Made by a program: the position numbers and the translations under genes. 16,970 nucleotides of DNA, taken from contig JABXIP010000065.1 of the NCBI GenBank assembly GCA_013373005.1, forward strand, positions 1 through 16,970, written 5' to 3'. The notes beneath the pieces were generated by a model. The model was not told the origin of the DNA and did no database searches. It saw only the letters and a list, made by a program, of their open reading frames with translations. Origin of the DNA: Cytophagia bacterium. Its GTDB lineage: Bacteria; Bacteroidota; Bacteroidia; Cytophagales; Cyclobacteriaceae. Numbering within the stretch: the stretch's first letter is position 1; each line of letters opens with the position of its first letter. This document shows, piece by piece, positions 13,923-16,970 of the stretch.

Positions 13923-14940
13923 CAATCAAAACAAAGCATGGTTAATGACCATGCTGGTGCTGATGGTGGTCACCTTTGTTTTCTCCATGAAACTGGGTGC
14001 CATTACCATCACTTGGGAAGAAATACAATCAACTCTTTCCAAATGGATGAGTGGTCAGGAAATGAATCTTCAAGAAAGAATATTCTTCCAGATCAGGTTA
14101 CCTAGAGCTCTGGCAGGAGTTTTTGTGGGGGCAAGCCTGGCGGTTGCAGGCGTGCTGATGCAGGCACTTTTCAGAAACCCTATTGTGGAACCCGGCTTAA
14201 TTGGCACATCCAGTGGAGCTGCCTTTGGCGCTTCCCTATATTTTGTTTTAGGAGCTGTAATGGAATTTAATGCCGGAGAGTGGACACTGCCGTTGGCCGC
14301 CTGTTTAGGAGGTACTCTTTCTACAGTTCTGGTTTTCCTTCTAGCTCAAAACAGGTCATCAGGAAAGAGTTCTGTAGTTGCGTTGCTGCTCACCGGAATT
14401 GCCATTAATGCACTATTTCTCAGTGGTGTAGGCTTGCTCTCCTATTTAGCTAGAGACCCACAAGCCCGAAGCATTATCTTTTGGAATTTGGGTACACTCT
14501 CAGGTGCCAATTGGATTTCCATATCTATCATAGGAGCAATTACACTTATTTGTCTCTTAGTGGCTTTGCGATATGCTAAACCTTTGAACGCTCTTATGAT
14601 GGGCGAAGATGAGGCTGTCTTTCTAGGGGTAAACCTTAAAAAACTACAAATAATCATCATAGCCTTAAACGTACTTTTGGTTGCCGTGGCAACCGCATTT
14701 GTTGGGGTTATTAGTTTTGTTGGTTTAGTAGTTCCGCATCTTCTGAGACTCATGAAAGGTTCTGATAACAGATTCCTTTTGCTTGGGAGCGCGCTGCTTG
14801 GTGCCATTATGCTAAGCCTTTCAGATTTAGCTTCCAGACTTCTATTGGCTCCTGCAGAGTTACCTATTGGCATCGTAACATCTTTGGTCGGTGTACCTGT
14901 GTTTATCGCCCTTCTCCGTAAAAAACAATACTTCTTCTGA
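13909..14940 (+). CDS. hmuU: FecCD-family ABC transporter permease (HmuU-like)
   Basis: A 343-aa inner-membrane permease with about ten hydrophobic helices, the usual size and layout of the FecCD/BtuC family. Helix 1 is at about 11-30. The conserved block RLPRALAGVFVGASLAVAGV at about 63-82, followed by LMQALFRNPIVEPGLIGTSS, is the standard motif. The coupling-helix region near GLVVPHLLRLMKGSDNRFLL, which contacts the ATPase, and LPIGIVTSLVGVPVFIALLR at the C-terminus are also present. The start overlaps the hmuT stop and the stop is 2 nt before hmuV, so the three are certainly co-expressed. Substrate assignment to heme follows the ATPase and binding protein rather than this sequence. Confidence 0.88.
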   Translation: MKAFNNQNKAWLMTMLVLMVVTFVFSMKLGAITITWEEIQSTLSKWMSGQEMNLQERIFFQIRLPRALAGVFVGASLAVAGVLMQALFRNPIVEPGLIGTSSGAAFGASLYFVLGAVMEFNAGEWTLPLAACLGGTLSTVLVFLLAQNRSSGKSSVVALLLTGIAINALFLSGVGLLSYLARDPQARSIIFWNLGTLSGANWISISIIGAITLICLLVALRYAKPLNALMMGEDEAVFLGVNLKKLQIIIIALNVLLVAVATAFVGVISFVGLVVPHLLRLMKGSDNRFLLLGSALLGAIMLSLSDLASRLLLAPAELPIGIVTSLVGVPVFIALLRKKQYFF

Positions 14941-14942
14941 TC

Positions 14943-15725
14943 ATGCTTGAAGCAAAAAACATCACCGTTAGAATCGGTCAAAAAACATTGTTAGACAATG
15001 TTTCGGTCAGCTTTGAACCAGGCAAACTTAACCTGATTATTGGCCCCAATGGAGCTGGAAAATCTACTCTGATCAAAGTGATAAGTCAGCAGCTGAGGAA
15101 ACATGAGGGAGAAGTTTTCTATAACAGCGAAAATGTGCATAGCCTTTCAGAGCGAAAAATGGCTCAAATGCGGGCCGTTTTATCACAAAACATCGATCTG
15201 GCCTTTCCACTAAAAGTTTGGGAGGTAGTAATGATGGGGCGATATCCGCATTTTGTAGAAACACCTAGGCAAATCGATCAGCAAGCCGTTGAAGAAGCTA
15301 TGGAGTTCTTCAACATTATCGAGATGGCTGAGAGAAATTATCTTACCCTGAGTGGTGGTGAGAAACAGCGGGTTCATTTTGCCCGAGTTCTGACGCAAAT
15401 CTGGTACCCCAAAGAAGGGCATAACAGATTTCTTTTGCTAGATGAGCCATTAACATTTCTGGATGTGAAATACCAGTTTCAGTTTATGCACAAGCTTCAG
15501 GAATTGTTGGAAAACAAGGATTTAGTAGTAATTGGAGTTGTACACGATTTAAACCTTGCCGCCAGATTTGGAGATATGATCTGTCTGCTAGACAAGGGTC
15601 AGCTTTTGGCCTCAGGACCAAAGCTGGAAGTACTGAGCGAGGACAACATAAGATCAGTTTTTCAATTGGAACCTATCCTTTACCGCAATAGAGTAAAGGA
15701 CACAGTTCATTTATTCTTTGAGTAG
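14943..15725 (+). CDS. hmuV: Heme ABC transporter ATP-binding protein (HmuV-like)
   Basis: A 260-aa cytoplasmic ABC ATPase that powers the HmuU-like permease. Motifs are complete: Walker A GPNGAGKST at 34-42, Q-loop Gln82, signature LSGGE at 136-140, Walker B FLLLDEP at 163-169 with Asp167 and catalytic Glu168, and switch His201 in VVHDL. The segments NITVRIGQKTLLDNVSVSFE and MRAVLSQNIDLAFPLKVWEV, and the inserted IWYPKEGHNRFLLLDEP between signature and Walker B, are characteristic of HmuV rather than of FepC or BtuD. No clean terminator follows; a modest hairpin lies 34 bases downstream. Confidence 0.88.
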   Translation: MLEAKNITVRIGQKTLLDNVSVSFEPGKLNLIIGPNGAGKSTLIKVISQQLRKHEGEVFYNSENVHSLSERKMAQMRAVLSQNIDLAFPLKVWEVVMMGRYPHFVETPRQIDQQAVEEAMEFFNIIEMAERNYLTLSGGEKQRVHFARVLTQIWYPKEGHNRFLLLDEPLTFLDVKYQFQFMHKLQELLENKDLVVIGVVHDLNLAARFGDMICLLDKGQLLASGPKLEVLSEDNIRSVFQLEPILYRNRVKDTVHLFFE

Positions 15726-15758
15726 AAAAGGCAAATAGCACCAATCACCAAAATAAGG

Positions 15759-15777
15759 GCAAACCATGAACGTTTGC
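15759..15777 (+). terminator. Hairpin after hmuV, possible terminator
   Basis: GCAAAC and GTTTGC form a perfect 6-bp stem with a 7-nt loop, 33 bases past the hmuV stop. Only a broken T-rich stretch follows (GTACATTTTACTG), so termination here is uncertain. Confidence 0.3.
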
Positions 15778-15856
15778 GTACATTTTACTGCTCTTTATCG
15801 GTCAAACATTTAACAGATAAAATCGTAAGCTATTGATTTAAAGGCACTTAAATTCA

Positions 15857-15871
15857 TGGCACTTATCTTGT
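15857..15871 (+). promoter_or_regulatory. Sigma-54-like promoter candidate
   Basis: TGGCAC, five bases, then TTGT resembles the -24/-12 promoter TGGCAC-N5-TTGC, but the invariant GC at -12 reads GT. A second GGCACTTA copy lies 15 bp upstream (15843-15850). It would start transcription about 35 nt before the 86-aa gene. The rest of 15726-15917 holds nothing else I can support. Confidence 0.25.
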
Positions 15872-15917
15872 TCCTAGAAATGAGGATAGAAAACATTTGT
15901 ACACTAACGAACAACCT

Positions 15918-16178
15918 ATGAGTGCTATAGCCATACAAATTCCGCAAATCTCTGGTGAACAAGACATTGAAGTTGAAGTAAAAATCAACGGCCAAAAACG
16001 CTCTTACAACTACAGAGTGGAGGTATTCTACTGGGCCGATTGTGACAACCCGAGTGATGACAGAGTAGACTGCATCAGACAGATTCTTTCAAAATATGAC
16101 TCAGAATGGGAGCTCTACCAAATTGGCCTGCCAACCGATGAATTAGTGCCTATTACTTTCAGAAAGAGAAGAGGGTAG
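15918..16178 (+). CDS. Conserved-looking small acidic protein, unknown function
   Basis: An 86-aa soluble protein with no signal or membrane segment. I do not recognise a named family. The sequence opens MSAIAIQIPQISGEQDIEVE and continues with alternating-pattern strands (VKINGQKRSYNYRVEVFYW), then an acidic turn with DCDNPSDDRVDCIRQIL, and ends LPTDELVPITFRKRRG. The composition suggests a compact mixed alpha/beta fold; Cys42 and Cys52 flank the acidic loop. A TTG start at 15897 would add seven residues, but the ATG at 15918 is preferred. It stands alone between hmuV and rimO, probably with its own promoter. The dense aromatic and charged residues and the codon use argue for a real gene. Confidence 0.72.
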   Translation: MSAIAIQIPQISGEQDIEVEVKINGQKRSYNYRVEVFYWADCDNPSDDRVDCIRQILSKYDSEWELYQIGLPTDELVPITFRKRRG

Positions 16179-16182
16179 TTTA

Positions 16183-16244
16183 AAGTTTTATGTTCAACGT
16201 TTTAAGTCTTTCAGGCTTCATCTTGAACATTAAACCTAAAACTT
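16183..16244. repeat. A/T-rich inverted repeat upstream of rimO
   Basis: AAGTTTTATGTTCAA (16183-16197) pairs with TTGAACA (16223-16229) and TAAAACTT (16237-16244), with seven unpaired bases between the two right-hand blocks. It resembles A/T-rich palindromic intergenic repeats seen in Bacteroidota. The bases CCTAAAACTTAAAAC at 16235-16249 recur exactly at 10516-10530, before the receptor gene. Confidence 0.5.
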
Positions 16245-16263
16245 AAAACTTACCATTTCTTCT

Positions 16264-16271
16264 TACCTTTG
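16264..16271 (+). promoter_or_regulatory. rimO promoter, -7 box
   Basis: TACCTTTG matches TAnnTTTG exactly and is followed by CCCTCC. The predicted leader to the ATG at 16294 is about 15 nt. No TTG is seen at -33; the repeat upstream occupies that place. Confidence 0.55.
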
Positions 16272-16293
16272 CCCTCCAAATTCATTAATTAGT

Positions 16294-16970
16294 ATGAAGG
16301 TTAAGGGGCTGAAAAAAGATAAAGTCAACATTGTAACACTAGGTTGTTCTAAAAACCTGGTCGATTCAGAAGTGATGTTGACTCAATTGCGGGGAAACGG
16401 AATCAACTCAAATCATGAATCCAAGAAGGATGATGCCAACATTGTCATCATCAACACTTGTGGATTTATAGACAATGCCAAGCAAGAGTCTATTGATACT
16501 ATTCTTAGGTATGTAGATGCCAAAGAAGAAGGATTGGTTGAAAAAGTCTACGTGACCGGTTGCCTTTCGCACCGCTATAAAGATGACCTTGAAAAGGAAA
16601 TTCCTCAGGTAGATGCCTTCTTCGGCACCATGGAATTGCCAGCCCTTTTGAAAAAATTCAAAGCTGACTACAAACACGAGCTGCTGGGTGATAGAATCAC
16701 CACAACTTCTAAACACTATGCTTATTTGAAAATTGCTGAAGGTTGCGACAGACCTTGCTCCTTCTGTGCTATTCCGCTCATGAGAGGTGGACACAAATCG
16801 AGACCCATTGAGGAGCTAGTTACTGAAGCTAAAAATCTGGCTAAAAACGGAACCAAGGAGCTTTTGCTTATAGCACAAGATTCTACCTACTACGGCCTAG
16901 ACCTTTACAAAAAGAGAAATCTGGCCGAGTTGATGAAACACCTTTCAGATGTTGAAGGCATCGACTGGAT
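16294..16970 (+). CDS. rimO: Ribosomal protein uS12 methylthiotransferase RimO, partial
   Basis: The first 225 codons of a radical-SAM enzyme that methylthiolates a conserved Asp of ribosomal protein S12; the gene continues beyond the right edge. The UPF0004 domain shows its three cluster cysteines: Cys18 (VTLGCSKNLVDSE), Cys56 (INTCGFID) and Cys90 (VTGCLSHRY). The radical-SAM cluster motif Cys151-x3-Cys155-x2-Cys158 lies in IAEGCDRPCSFCAIPLMRG. LGCSKNLVDSE and the early IAEGCD spacing favour RimO over the related tRNA enzyme MiaB. The missing C-terminal part would hold the TRAM domain. It has its own -7 box. In many Bacteroidota rimO directly follows ftsY; here the uptake locus lies between them. 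Confidence 0.95.
   Translation, partial: MKVKGLKKDKVNIVTLGCSKNLVDSEVMLTQLRGNGINSNHESKKDDANIVIINTCGFIDNAKQESIDTILRYVDAKEEGLVEKVYVTGCLSHRYKDDLEKEIPQVDAFFGTMELPALLKKFKADYKHELLGDRITTTSKHYAYLKIAEGCDRPCSFCAIPLMRGGHKSRPIEELVTEAKNLAKNGTKELLLIAQDSTYYGLDLYKKRNLAELMKHLSDVEGIDW

Noticed and set aside
14442..14981. 179-aa minus-strand open frame opposite hmuU
   Set aside because: Antisense to the FecCD permease; its Lys/Ser/Thr-rich composition reflects the complement of hydrophobic codons rather than a protein.
13047..15725. Vitamin B12 importer (BtuFCD) as the identity of the ABC genes
   Set aside because: The ATPase and binding protein read as HmuV and HmuT rather than BtuD and BtuF, and no cobalamin riboswitch is present; it remains a lesser alternative.
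16408..16794. 128-aa minus-strand open frame opposite rimO
   Set aside because: Antisense to conserved radical-SAM motifs of rimO; no independent support.

Overview
The window looks like chromosomal DNA of a Bacteroidota bacterium, probably of the Cytophagales type (inference). The evidence is the promoter style (TAnnTTTG -7 boxes, almost no purine-rich ribosome binding sites), the gene set rpmB, rpmG, DUF4295, ftsY and rimO, and several small proteins recognised mainly from this phylum. No tRNA, rRNA, CRISPR array, transposase or phage gene was seen. No gene-free stretch exceeds 300 bases; the longest are 8648-8852 and 15726-15917, and both are described below.

Layout. (1) 1-2322, minus strand: a two-component pair, with a TPR-containing membrane histidine kinase followed by a NarL/FixJ-type response regulator that runs off the left edge. 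(2) 2411-2620, minus: a very small one-helix membrane protein, with a 14-bp perfect palindrome upstream and a strong terminator downstream. (3) 2742-4022, minus: ornithine aminotransferase with an unusual four-cysteine insert. (4) 4099-6279, plus: a three-gene overlapping unit of a 53-aa DUF5522-like Cys protein and two bacterial PH-domain membrane proteins (YdbS/YdbT type). Its candidate promoter faces that of rocD. (5) 6407-8647, plus: rpmB, a secreted M24 aminopeptidase, rpmG and DUF4295, ending in a clear intrinsic terminator. (6) 8853-9806: ftsY, behind a REP-like nested inverted repeat. (7) 9894-15725: a heme or metal-chelate uptake locus of an uncharacterised membrane-anchored protein, a TonB-dependent receptor, a lipoprotein binding protein, a FecCD permease and an ABC ATPase (HmuTUV type). 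(8) 15918-16178: an 86-aa protein of unknown function. (9) 16294 to the end: the start of rimO.

In the uptake locus the receptor would carry ligand across the outer membrane, the lipoprotein would capture it in the periplasm, and the permease/ATPase would import it into the cytoplasm. Between the receptor and hmuT lies a 128-nt segment with a 14-bp closing stem, several inner hairpins, competing G-rich and C-rich pairings and a T6 run ending only 13 nt before the hmuT ATG. It resembles an attenuator or riboswitch but matches no class I recognise, and it is the best candidate here for something undescribed. Ribosomal and translation-related genes form a chromosomal backbone into which an aminopeptidase and the uptake locus appear to be inserted.
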